From assembly GCA_004151065.3 (NCBI GenBank), contig NWUY0300030827.1:5280-23230 (forward strand): a stretch of 17,951 bases of DNA, in the 5' to 3' direction. The stretch comes from Larix sibirica (lineage: Eukaryota; Streptophyta; Pinopsida; Pinales; Pinaceae). Below, in pieces: positions 8,665-17,883 of the stretch; position 1 is the stretch's first letter, and every line of letters begins with the position of its first letter. The notes under the pieces were generated by a model. The model searched no databases. It had not been told where the DNA came from and saw only the letters and a program-made list of their open reading frames with translations. A program made the position numbers and the translations under genes.

Positions 8665-8940
8665 CTCTACCCGATATGGCACCTTGTTCCTCCCTGATTT
8701 TTCTCCAAAAATAGCTCAACCGGATCTGCCACCTTCTTCTTCTCCAGTTATCGCTACTGCTGTAATAACTTAAACTTCGTTTGAGTTCCCCATACATAGA
8801 GCCATGCAAAAGCGAAACTACCATGCATGCGTGAGTATTGCATTTAATGAGCCAACTTTCACACATGTGAGGAGTGGCGAAACGACCTCACCCTGCCCAT
8901 ATGTTCACACTAAAAAAGAGTAAGATGTTTTTAACAAATT
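8609..8940 (-). promoter_or_regulatory. Likely promoter and 5'UTR zone of the Agenet-ENT gene
   Basis: This is the upstream flank of the only intact gene. It is less AT rich than its surroundings and holds a purine-rich UTR-like stretch around 8720-8755 and a CATGCATG (RY-type) palindrome at 8822-8829. I could not place a convincing TATA box, so the start site is undefined. Confidence 0.3.
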
Positions 8941-8950
8941 ACCGCTCAAC

Positions 8951-9002
8951 GTGAGTGGTTTTTTTCAAACTTTTTTCGTTTGAAAAAACCGTGAGTGGTT
9001 TT
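8951..9002. repeat. Snap-back hairpin flanked by a 12-bp direct repeat
   Basis: GGTTTTTTTCAAAC (8958-8970 region) and GTTTGAAAAAACC (8978-8990) form a 13-bp inverted repeat around a 7-base loop, with one extra T. GTGAGTGGTTTT occurs just before (8951) and just after (8991), 40 bp apart. Confidence 0.85.
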
Positions 9003-9180
9003 ACACCTTTCTAAAAGGGTGATAATTAATTACTAAAAGGAGGTTTTGTTTTTTTAATAAGTGGGTGCTATTATTTATTAGTATTTAGTTAGTAAGTGAT
9101 AGTAAATTAATGAAAGTAAGGACACGTTTTTGGAAAATTAATTGTTGATATTAAATACTACATCATTACTTAAAAAAAAC

Positions 9181-9560
9181 TATTCATTGAGATGTAACCA
9201 TCGGTCTATAATAGTGGTATAGCATCATTAGGAAAAGGTGGTGGTATAATATTATTAGGAAAAGAATATGTATTGAGATTTATTTGTAATATTTAGTTAA
9301 TATAGGGTAGTAAATTGAAAGAAGTAGAATGTAATATTATTGGCATTCATCAATTAATATAAATATTTTGGATTTATATCTAATTATCTATTAATCATTT
9401 AGTGGAAATAGAGAGTATTGGTTGAAATAGAAAGCATTATTGGGAAAAGAGTATTGGTTGAAATAGAGAGCATTATTGGGAAAAAAGTTTAAATTTACAT
9501 CTAATTATTTATTAATATTTAGTTAAAGGTCACAATGAAAAAATTTACATTAATAGTAAA
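9181..9560. repeat. AT-rich zone with nested short duplications
   Basis: GTGGTATAGCATCATTAGGA at 9214 is echoed by GTGGTATAATATTATTAGGA at 9241 (27-bp period). GTTGAAATAGAAAGCATTAT at 9421 is echoed at 9457 (36-bp period). A longer flank, ATCTAATTATCTATTAAT near 9378, is echoed near 9499. No coding potential is seen. Confidence 0.8.
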
Positions 9561-10200
9561 TCTAATGTTAAGAAAACTTCGTTGGACATGATACCATTAA
9601 TACAAAGTGTTTTGAATATAAGCTTCCACAAAAATTTATAAGTCTCCAGAGGGAAAAAGAGAAATGGTTGTATATAGAATTGAATAAAGAATGGAAGTGT
9701 GAAGTTTTAAAAAGACATTGTGCTTACTATAAGAATGCATTCAACATTCTAGTCCTTTATATCTTAATCCATGTGAATCTCTATAGATCATAATGGAGGG
9801 AATACAAGGATATTCTTGACCCATGTACCAATTAAAATAGACATGCAAAATCCTTGATCATGGCAAAGTAGGGTATCATAACAATTTTGTGATTGAAATT
9901 TGTTCTTTGTTGTGTTGTCTTGAACCAATATGACTCCCCCTTTATCTTCAATTTGTCACAATCTCTTCTTCAACAAGGGATCTACATGAAAACACTGATA
10001 GGTTAACACTCATAAAAACCTACCAACTCAACTCCAGATTATGTGGCAACATTAGCAGGATATTGTAGTTGAGGTTGTTAGTGTGCCCAACAAGCCTAAT
10101 GTTCAAAGTTGATCGCTCACACGTTAATGCCCACAACATCAGATGAATCTCTTCATTATCTAGGAGTTTGATAGTTCCATTGTCAACTTGGGAACCATTG
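9561..10200. other. No recognisable gene; probably part of a decayed gypsy LTR
   Basis: This AT-rich sequence has no coding pattern on either strand. Its right part lies upstream of a TATA box and primer site in plus orientation, so it may be U3 of the gypsy element. The outer LTR end could not be found. Confidence 0.35.
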
Positions 10201-10230
10201 TATTAATGATTGTCCTACACCTTCTTGTTG

Positions 10231-10238
10231 TATAAATA
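10231..10238 (+). promoter_or_regulatory. TATA box of the gypsy LTR
   Basis: TGTATAAATATGTAAC lies about 515 bp before the primer site. It is the same TATAAATATG form seen in the copia LTR on the other strand. Confidence 0.4.
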
Positions 10239-10750
10239 TGTAACATCATTCATTGTAGAATATGTCAGGTCAGAATAAGCCAAGGGTCAAAATGCAATGT
10301 TGTAGGTTGTAATAGGTTCCATACTATGTAGTGACTATGTATAATGCCCATAATGTTTTGTGGTGGTCCATATTTAAAGGATTGAATTAGACAGCATTGT
10401 TCTCATAGCAAGAGCTAATATATACACCTAAGACAACATGCATTGTATTAGGTCACTTATTTTATTTGTTGTCTCTTTTTTTTCTACCTTATATTATGCT
10501 AATATTGATTCCCTAGGTTGCATACCCTATAATAAGCTAAAATATGCTTATGCACTTCAACATAATTGTGTGTTTCTATCACTTCCACCTAATCGGTTTA
10601 TTATTTATAGGATGTCATTCGTCACAATTGGACATTGTGATCTACTTTGTAAATGTGTAAAGCTAGACATGTGCTACAATAATTATTGATGTCCTTGTAG
10701 TGAGGGTCTATGCTCCTTAGGAAATTGATCCTATAAGTGGTTCGATTATT

Positions 10751-10762
10751 TGGTATTATAGC
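10751..10762 (+). other. Primer binding site of the gypsy element (degenerate tRNA-Met type)
   Basis: TGGTATTATAGC differs from TGGTATCAGAGC at two positions. It lies about 500 bp upstream of the gag block in the same orientation, which supports the reading. Confidence 0.6.
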
Positions 10763-11253
10763 ACTTATATGTGAAAGTTAGTCTAGTTCAACCTAATCTA
10801 AAAACTGGTAGAAAATCTTATGCAAACTAATGATTGACATTTGCATTGACGTGACATGATTCCAAACCATGGATTGAAGATCTAAATTCTCTCACAAGTG
10901 AAAACATCAAGATCAGTGCTAAGTTTGATAACTTGACGCTTCATCGTCACTTTAATGATTAGAATATCTATTTTACAAATTGGTTGTAGATACAACTAAT
11001 CCGCAAAGAAAGTGAATGCAAGTTTGGATATGATTACAGTATCAAAGGAAAAGAACCATTCTTGAGTGCCTTTATAAATGTCTAACAACCCCAAAAATAT
11101 CAAACCAAATAATTGTGCAAAACCTAATTGAAGTAGCTATGTAGAAGCAACATGAGGAATACCTACCCTAATTTGTAGAATTATTTAAGAGAGTATTACT
11201 TTAGACCTACTAGTTCGTAATCTCAAGGATCAAGGTTTTATGGAGAAAGAAAT

Positions 11254-11540
11254 TCCTTTAAGGTCAATTTTGACCATAGTAATCCATTGTTCATAAGGAA
11301 GATTGATGCCAAAGCACTAGAAGATTGGTTCGGTTCCTTGCAAGTTTATTTTTACGTTGAACATATTGGCAACATTAAGAAGGTCAAGCTTGCAACCATG
11401 AAGATGTCACTCAATGTCAAAGCCTATTGGAACGCTCATAGCTAATAATGTGAGAAATGTCATGAGGCCATTGCAGTATGAGATGACTTTGTGAAGTTGG
11501 TGAATGATAAATTTCACCCTTTGCGGCATACAAAAAACTA
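11254..11540 (+). pseudogene. Ty3-gypsy gag core, broken
   Basis: One plus-strand frame reads IDAKALEDWFGSLQVYFYVE, then KKVKLATMKMSLNVKAYWNA, then after two stops DDFVKLVNDKFHPL. This is the plant gypsy Gag order: a DAexLdxWl...levYF block, a KvxfAxxkLxxxAxxWW block and a (W)xxFxxLlxxxFyP block. Gag packages element RNA into particles. The second conserved W position is YW rather than WW. Stops at 11443-11448 and 11538 end any product. The upstream frame (VNFDHSNPLFIRK) is open but no start was assigned. Confidence 0.75.
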
Positions 11541-11948
11541 GTGCATGATGTAGCAACAATTACACAAATGATGTTATAAGTGATATAGTGACAATAGGAT
11601 GATTTCAACACTCTAATAAACGGTTTGTTCATTAAGTATTAAGGAGACAATCTTATTCTCAAGTACTAAAATGCATTCCACTAGTATACCAATCAAAATA
11701 TGGAGTTCTTGACTGTTCAGATACTTCTTTATGCCCATAGATTTATGCAAATAATTGAGCTGGAGAACAAGTCCAAATAGTGTTCCAACTCCCTTGGTGA
11801 GCAATGCCCCAATTGGTTAATGTTGTGAACAATGACAAAGATAATTAGAATAAACAAATTTAATGTAATCCATACTCTAATGATTAACCTTTGACAAAGG
11901 ACAATACATGAGTAAGTGTCAACAATATAAGAAGAAAGACATTGGTAG

Positions 11949-12143
11949 GTGGTGTGGTGTGCCACCCATAAGACATCCAAATATGACAACATAAATTGTC
12001 ATGGAGACGAGGCTCTCTTAGTGAAGTTTGAAGCTAAGCAAGGTTGCAACCAAGATATGAAGAGTGTGATATTTTCACCCAACTCTAATAATGGATCTAT
12101 TCTCGCAACACATAAAAACTTATCACTCAACCACAATAGTTAA
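11949..12143 (+). pseudogene. Gypsy Gag C-terminal zinc-finger-like block
   Basis: A 64-codon frame reads MVWCATHKTSKYDNINC followed by HGDEALLVKFEAKQG. The arrangement WCxxHKTxxxxxxxxC with a following acidic/Leu helix matches the short Cys-His block at the end of Gag in plant gypsy elements. It lies about 400 bp after the Gag core, in another frame. It is a remnant rather than an independent gene. Confidence 0.5.
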
Positions 12144-12201
12144 AATTGAGGAAGAGCGGGAGTGATTGTTCCACAACCAATGGTGGGTCCATCAATAGTC
12201 T

Positions 12202-12540
12202 CTCTACTTTATTGTTGACAATTAAATTCAATGCAACTTGATTTCCTTGGTCAAGGTACAATGATTAGAGCTCATGACACACCCATACCCAACGCCTTAC
12301 ATCATTGGATTTATTTATTCAAGAAAGGAGATCCATGTCATTAGGTAGTGTATGTTCCAATTCACCAACTATCTTTGCAAAGATGATATTACATGGGATT
12401 TTATTCTCTTTCCAATATGTATTGTATTATATAGTCAATCTTAGTTCTGGGAGACACAAGGCATTTACAAATTACAACCAATAAGCATCATACTTGAAAT
12501 CAAGGTTATATTGTTTTGTATTTCAAATATAAAACATAAA
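12202..12540 (+). pseudogene. Gypsy aspartic-protease remnant with active-site stop
   Basis: A single plus-strand frame with stops reads FIVDN, stop, IQCNLIS, then HPYPTPYIIGFIYSRKEIHV, then KDDITWDFILFPICIVLYSQ, stop, FWETQGIYKLQPISII. This parallels plant gypsy protease: FIVDNGSxxNLIS, then a PHPxPYxIGW block, then a D-V-x-P-L-x-x-C-x-V-L-L-G-x-P-W block. The catalytic Asp (GAC, 12217-12219) and Asn are kept, and the Gly codon is TAA (12223-12225). The CxxLLGxPW block is strongly eroded. The enzyme would cleave the Gag-Pol polyprotein. Confidence 0.7.
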
Positions 12541-13086
12541 TATGTTTTTATTTGTAGGTACATGGTGCCACAAATTAGTCAATCATACATAGAAATCACT
12601 TTTTGTCAATTTCATGGCTAATTGTTGGTTGTTTCATACTCAAATATCATGACCAAACCAATATCCAACAATGTGTAAGAAAACAATGTTACTCTTCTTA
12701 TAGGACAAAGTGCCATGCGCATGTAGTTATGGGAAACATTAAATTATTTAGTTCTTCCCTAATAGTCCTTATAATATAAAAACAAGTGAAATAATCTCTA
12801 AGAGGATGTGAAAGAATTATCAATTCTTAATTAACGTTGTCCATATTTAATATATCAAGATTGACCCACACCATCCTTCATTTGGTGTCTTAGAAACTAA
12901 CAAACTTCATCTAGGGGTGTCACTCCCCTATGACATCTCACATCCTCATGTCTAGGGGATGGAGCATAACTAGAAATCAAGTCACATGCATCAATTGTGT
13001 TCTAAAATGTAAAGTAGGTAAGACAAAAAGTAGTTCACACTTAAACAAATACAATAGAAATTTTTGTAATTGATAGATAAAGTAAT
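12541..13086. other. No recognisable gene; probably eroded gypsy pol and filler
   Basis: An open stretch just after the protease (MVPQISQSYIEITFCQFHG) may continue the polyprotein, but I could not identify reverse-transcriptase motifs. From about 12700 onward it is plain AT-rich sequence. Confidence 0.3.
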
Positions 13087-13102
13087 AAAGTTATATGCAT
13101 TA
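13087..13102. repeat. Target-site duplication, left copy (16 bp)
   Basis: AAAGTTATATGCATTA is repeated without mismatch at 13207-13222, on either side of the SINE. Confidence 0.85.
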
Positions 13103-13206
13103 TCCCGTGGGGTAGAGTAATTATTAATGAGTAACAGAGATGAAAAGTTGTAAATAGAAGGTCATAAGTTCAAATACTTGTAGATACTTACTTACAAACA
13201 AACAAA
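13103..13206 (+). mobile_element. tRNA-derived SINE with intact target-site duplication
   Basis: The 104-bp insert starts TCCCGTGGGGTAGAGTA (tRNA D-arm and A-box-like), has AGGTCATAAGTTCAAATAC (T-arm and B-box-like) and ends in an A-rich tail (ACAAACAAACAAA). It is flanked by a perfect 16-bp direct repeat at 13087-13102 and 13207-13222. Internal polymerase III boxes, the A-rich tail and the target-site duplication together define a SINE moved by LINE enzymes. Confidence 0.75.
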
Positions 13207-13222
13207 AAAGTTATATGCATTA
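13207..13222. repeat. Target-site duplication, right copy (16 bp)
   Basis: Perfect second copy of AAAGTTATATGCATTA. It directly follows the A-rich SINE tail, so its first bases could belong to either. Confidence 0.85.
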
Positions 13223-13975
13223 GCATCAACAACCATCACTTGTAAGTTAAATATTTCTACATCTAATGCACAATAACATCCAAAATGGTGTATGTTCTTT
13301 GAACTTGATAGTATAAAAGGTCAAAAAAAACTGATAAGAATTTGATAAGAATTTGGATTGGAGTTATTTTTGTAATTTTTAGATCTGAGAAGTTATCTCT
13401 TCTTTCTGTTTAGATATATGTTCTCATACACTTTTGTTTTAATATAAAAAGTTATTTTTTCCAGATAATCAGTAAGACAGTCACTAGTCCGATGTTATGG
13501 GTTAAATGTCATCATATCAAAATCTCACTATTACATTTTGCCGAATAAACTATATTCATACCGATGCTTGGAAAAACATTTGCAACAACACATCATGTTT
13601 ATCTCATTCAACAATTTAAAATTCTGACTTTGCAAAGCTGGCATCATTAAACTATGTTGAAAAATGGCATAGCTATTGCAAAACTTAATTTGAAATAGCA
13701 TATTTTTAATATGTGAGTACACAATGCATTCAAAGGCCATGCCATGTCATCAAAGATGTAAAAAAAGTAAAAAGGTGTCTGAGCGTTAAACAATGTATTC
13801 AAGGGTTTTCTGGAAAATATTTAGACCTAACCTATTCAAAACAAATGATGACTTTTCATTATTGCAAAAAATACTAGTAGGCATAAAGCCTCCTTACTTC
13901 CAATTATCCATCGGGGAGTGCATATGTATAATTAGCTTAATCATAACACAACTTATTATACTCAAGTAATCTTGC
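13223..13975. other. No recognisable gene
   Basis: AT-rich sequence. The only open frame of note (minus, 13531-13740) has no domain pattern and looks incidental. A micro-duplication, TGATAAGAATT twice near 13331, is the only visible structure. Confidence 0.4.
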
Positions 13976-14129
13976 ATATTCACATTCTTATGAAGTGATT
14001 TGTAAACTTATCAAATTCATAATTTAACCAATAAAATAAAATCTATTATAAAATATTCACATTTTTATGAAGTGATTTGTAAACTTATCAAATTCATAAT
14101 TTAATAAATAAAATAAAATCTATTATAAA
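13976..14129. repeat. 77-bp tandem duplication
   Basis: ATATTCACATTCTTATGAAG at 13976 is repeated at 14053, with about three mismatches over 77 bases. The next bases (ATATT at 14130) begin a third copy that stops at once. Confidence 0.95.
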
Positions 14130-15170
14130 ATATTAACAAAATGAAGTTTTAATTATTAACTAATTCAAGTAATTCACATTACAATATTATCTTATCTATT
14201 TATAATGTAATGCATGGAATATGAATTATTTTATCTTTTATATTTTCATAATTTTAATGAGAATATAGAGATGGATCTATGGAAGATTATCCATTATATA
14301 TATTGGTATTTATCTCTGAATATATTGAGGTGTCCTAGCATGCATGCATGGTTTCTAATTGTGGATATTTACAATGAAATAAATCCACTGTAGTCTACAA
14401 TAAAAAAAGTTAGTATGGTCAAATTTGGTTCATTTGCAATTGGGTCATGGTGCTAGCTACATGACAAGATTTAGGCGTGTCTATGAAAAAACATTATCTA
14501 TATGTCACTCTAGATGTCACTCTAGTTCACATTAACGGTTAATCATTGCAATATGCATTTAATGATTATTCTACTTTGTTATTCCACGCCTTTGATACAA
14601 CAACCAATTGGCATGCCCATACTTAGGAAAATTTGGTTGAAATTGTCCTTGCCATGACTTCAATTGTCATGGAATTAGTTGGTTTATAAGAATTCTGCGA
14701 TCAATCTCCTTACTTAGGATATTTTGGACTCCAAAAACATTAGTATCAGTTGTAGAAACAAATTCTTGGTATGCTTTAAGGTGTACTACTTATCATCCCG
14801 AGTGGTTGTCCTTTAGCCTACTTTGATAAATTTCAAGGTTTCCCATCTTCCTGCATACTTTTTTCATTACATAACCATGTCTTCTTCCAGTGCCATACTA
14901 ACATTAGCAACAATCTCTTTAATAAGAGTAGATTGATGGTTACATTAAGGCACCATGCTACCATAAGGGGGAAGGAGAGAGTGGAGTCATCACTCAATTA
15001 ATGAATGGTTAAGGAAGGTTTGACCCTACATATTTTCCTTCCTGCCCTTGTTTTCCCCCATATTCATTCAAAGAGTTGTGAAAAAAGATTGGAAGTCCAC
15101 ATCAATCCCAATCCTTGAAGTACTTTTGTAGAAATTGGTCTTTATAAGAATTCCTTGTAGGACCACTATA
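14130..15170. other. No recognisable gene
   Basis: AT-rich on the left and more balanced from 14600. The structures seen are a perfect 12-bp tandem pair ATGTCACTCTAG (14502-14525), a CCATGAC/GTCATGG inverted pair (14652-14672) and a purine run AAGGGGGAAGGAGAG near 14967. No coding pattern was recognised. Confidence 0.4.
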
Positions 15171-15175
15171 CATTT

Positions 15176-15500
15176 AGCATAGGTTATTAATGTAGATGAA
15201 GAATTCTCAGTTGTGTTTTGAAAGTCCATGTTTTGTATGCATTCCGCATACCACTTGGTTGTGGATGTAGAGGTGTTAGTTGATGTTTCAAATTTCATTC
15301 CCACCTTCTTTTCATTTTGCATACCATCTAATTGTAGATGTGAAAATACCCCCCCAATTCTTTCCTCTATCCCTAAGTTCCACATTTTGTGTTCCCTTGT
15401 TGTGGATGTGGAAAATTTCATCCCAGGCCCCTCAAACCTTGATTTGTCCATTCCATGCTCTGCATATGTTTCATTTGTAGATGTTGAGATTCCTCACTAA
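15176..15500. repeat. Degenerate minisatellite of about 72 bp, 4-5 copies, open on both strands
   Basis: A block of the form GCATAYxxxTxxTTGTGGATGTGGAAA recurs near 15177, 15247, 15320, 15390 and 15462, spaced about 70-73 bp. The minus strand is open over 15451-15068 and the repeats translate there as GMKFxTSTT-type units (PGMKFSTSTTREHKMW, VGMKFETSTNTSTSTTKWYA). The plus strand is also open, as expected of a repeat near a multiple of three. I do not recognise a protein family, and open frames are probably a by-product of the repeat. Confidence 0.6.
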
Positions 15501-15809
15501 CCACTCATCCTTCAATCCTTTGTCTCTCTACCTCCACGTCAAATTTGGATGCGGATTTGAAATCCATTCATCAATTGTTTCCCACTTTTCAAGTCTTAAG
15601 TACAATTGGATTCTTCTTGGGATGACAAGTAGCACTCGTATTTAAGGCTAGGATAGATTGTGCTATATGTTTTTTATGGAAATTAAAACTTGCCTCATGC
15701 TAGCCATGATTGAGTAGCCCCCACATAGACTCCAAGATATTAATGATGGGTTGTGTGCATGGATTTGGCAATAATTCACAATCACAAAGAGCCTCAATAG
15801 AAGAAAAGG

Positions 15810-17265
15810 ATGGCGAACATAAACATTTCTAAACCTTTCTATGGAGACACTATCAACTCACTCACTTTAGAACACAAGAATTTTCATTGGATGACTGCAT
15901 ATAAATGGTATTTAGGGATACCATAGGAAGAGGGAGAAAAAATTAAAGCTTGTTCTAAAGGGATTGCTAAAGCCAGATCCATGCTAGAGGCCTTCAACCT
16001 TAGATATTTGGTTTGGTGATGTGTTAAGAGGTTTGATTCCAAACATAGGATAACATAGATGAAATAAGAAGGAAGAACTGCAATTCCCCTTACCCCTACC
16101 ACCTTTAGGAAAATTTTGTCTCCCAAGAATTAATAGAGTCCTTAAGCTACCAAAAGATGATGCATTTCTACACTCTATGGGTGGGGGAATGAACCTTTTG
16201 AAGGAATGTCTCACATAACCATTGGTGAGTTCTTTCATCCCATTCCACATTTATGTCAATCATATGAAGGACCCATATTGTGAATTGGCTTGGTTTTTCA
16301 CCTGAGTCATTGGTCACGAGACTATAATGCATGTCCTTAAATGTGTCTTGTATGTGTTACATTTCATTGCGCATATGAATGTGGGTTTTGAATTGGATCA
16401 AGTTATCTCAAATGAATAGCTCATCAACTTGCAAATTTACTAAGATCAAAATGTTATTAATGATGGCCTATTTGGTATTTGAACTTGTTTTCTACAATAC
16501 GCTTGAGACACTAAACCCAAAGGTGAATATTTGTTATGAGGTTGACCCAATCCAATGTTGGTACTATTTTAAAACAGAAAGTGCCCTTTCATTTTTATTA
16601 GGTCTAAGATCCCATTGTTTAGAAATGCAGACATATGTTGACAGGAAAATAACCCGACAAGTTAACCACAAAAGAAATGGCCTTCCTTAAAGGAAAATGA
16701 GAGTATGTACTTGAATTAGGTCCAAGATCCCATTGTTTAGAAATGCAGACATATGTTGACAGGAAAATAACCCAACAAGTTAACCACAAAAGAAATGGCC
16801 TTCCTTAAAGGAAAATGAGAGTATGTACTTGAATAATGACATACATACATTAAGTTATATAGATTTGAGGGTAAACCGTACCTCCTCCCTCAATTTGGCT
16901 ATGGCAGGTTTGTCTTGACTGAAATCTGTAGACAATACAAGAAGTGGTATGTTTTCTTTGATAAGAAGAAGAAAAATAAATCCATCTCTATGCCTTTTAA
17001 GTTTGTTGGAGTTTCAATCAAAAGTGTAGAAACCCTTGGAGAGATTACCTGAGGTTTTGAAGCTCTTGATTTAAAAGAAACTAAGGTTGTCAAAGGATTT
17101 GACCCATAGGGTATTTTTACATCTCATGTGGCTTCAGTTGGAAATAGTAATTGTTTTAAAAAAGAAAAGGAATGTGCAGAAGGATAAAGAGACAATCATG
17201 AAGGTGAACTAGATGCAAAGGGAGACACTCCAGTGCATTTTCCCAAGGGTCAGAAACTCATTGTC
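15810..17265 (+). pseudogene. Long decayed coding region of unknown family
   Basis: A plus-strand protein can be followed for roughly 480 codons across three frames. Segment A starts at an ATG in good context (AAAAGGATGGCG, 15810) after an in-frame TAG: MANINISKPFYGDTINSLTL, later EEGEKIKACSKGIAKARSML and IPLTPTTFRKIL. Segment B (about 16141-16430, frame +1) reads LKLPKDDAFLHSMGGGMNLL. Segment C (about 16415-16590) reads KMLLMMAYLVFELVFYNTLE and VDPIQCWYYFKTES. Segment D (about 16855-17265) reads GKPYLLPQFGYGRFVLTEIC and KSISMPFKFVGVSIKSVETL. About ten stops and three frame changes break it, and a 118-bp duplication lies between C and D. It resembles uncharacterised plant proteins that travel with transposons, but I cannot name a family. 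Confidence 0.5.
16599..16834. repeat. 118-bp tandem duplication inside the decayed coding region
   Basis: TAGGTCTAAGATCCCATTGT (first copy, 16599-16716) is repeated at 16717-16834 with two differences (T/C in GGTYCAAG, G/A in CCCRACAAG). As 118 is not a multiple of three, it adds a frameshift. Confidence 0.96.
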
Positions 17266-17473
17266 TAGGGAGACACTACGGTGCATTTTCCCAAGGGTAC
17301 ACTACAAAGTTCTAGAAAAAATCCATTTAGTTGGGAGTAAATCCCAACACTTGGATGTAGTCATAAAGTACTTGGGTGGTGTTCACAACCACATAAGGGG
17401 AAAGTCTATGCTATTTAATATTAAGTACATTGATGATGCCTATGTGAAATCCAAGCACAATGGTTTAATCTGA
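17213..17473 (+). pseudogene. Ty3-gypsy gag remnant (C-terminal helix block)
   Basis: The frame includes HLDVVIKYLGGVHNHIRGKS followed by MLFNIKYIDDAYVKSKHN. This matches the plant gypsy Gag block V-x-K-Y-L/I-G-G-L-H-x-x-I/L-R-x-x-L-x-L-F-x-x-x-x-l-D-e-A-x-v-x-A. The first third (about 17213-17300) is the 48-bp repeat and does not look like Gag. The frame ends at TGA 17471-17473. A K-rich tail in another frame (KKNKRTS, about 17550) may be the continuation. No zinc knuckle was found before the window end. Confidence 0.55.
17219..17298. repeat. 48-bp-period direct repeat
   Basis: AGGGAGACACTCCAGTGCAT at 17219 recurs at 17267 with two changes, each followed by TTTTCCCAAGGGT. In the frame of the decayed gene this gives GDTPVHFPKG and GDTTVHFPKG, 16 residues apart. 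Confidence 0.88.
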
Positions 17474-17479
17474 TAAGAA

Positions 17480-17880
17480 AAAGGGATAGTCAAATGGTTC
17501 CAAGTAGTGAGACTAGCATGAAACTTTCAATAAAGGCAAGACAAAGGAAACAAGAAAAATAAGAGGACTTCCACCATTCACAATTACAATTACAAGACAA
17601 TTCTCTAACATCACAACTTTGCATCGTTGATTCCCTATCAACCATGTTCCATTATTTTTTCCTAACATGGTTCATGAGTTGGTGTTGTACATTACATCCA
17701 TTTTGCATTGAGATTGTCTCACTATTGCATCATGGTATGATGCAAACAATGCTCAAAGAAAAAATCCACTTAATTACTTTGTGTCATGTGCACCACCTTA
17801 CAATGTAGAAAACAATGGTATAAAAGTATGTCTGTCGTCATTTTGTTGATATTAAAAAAGTCAATGTGTTTGTCAAGGAT
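17480..17880. other. No recognisable gene
   Basis: AT-rich sequence after the gag remnant. No protease or reverse-transcriptase pattern was seen in any frame. Confidence 0.35.
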
Positions 17881-17883
17881 ATG

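Larger units (their letters stand above)
10201..12700 (+). mobile_element. Decayed Ty3-gypsy LTR retrotransposon (5' half)
   Basis: In plus-strand order there are a TATA box (10231), a primer site (10751), a 500-bp leader, a Gag core (11254-11540), a Gag zinc-finger-like block (11949-12050) and an aspartic-protease remnant (12202-12540). Reverse transcriptase and integrase were not recognised further right. Stops and frame shifts occur throughout, so the element is dead. The outer boundaries are uncertain. Confidence 0.7.

Noticed and set aside
8609-8866. Minus-strand frame upstream of the Agenet exon
   Set aside because: It is in the likely 5'UTR and promoter zone, does not join in frame to the Agenet exon and shows no domain.
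10438-10689. Plus-strand 83-codon frame with a hydrophobic N-terminus
   Set aside because: It lies inside the presumed gypsy LTR between TATA box and primer site. The signal-like start is probably chance in T-rich DNA.
11417-11992. Three minus-strand frames
   Set aside because: They are antisense to the decayed gypsy gag and have no domain pattern.
15905-15924. ATGGTAT/ATACCAT hairpin
   Set aside because: It falls within the decayed coding region; a 7-bp stem is expected by chance at this composition and nothing around it supports a function.
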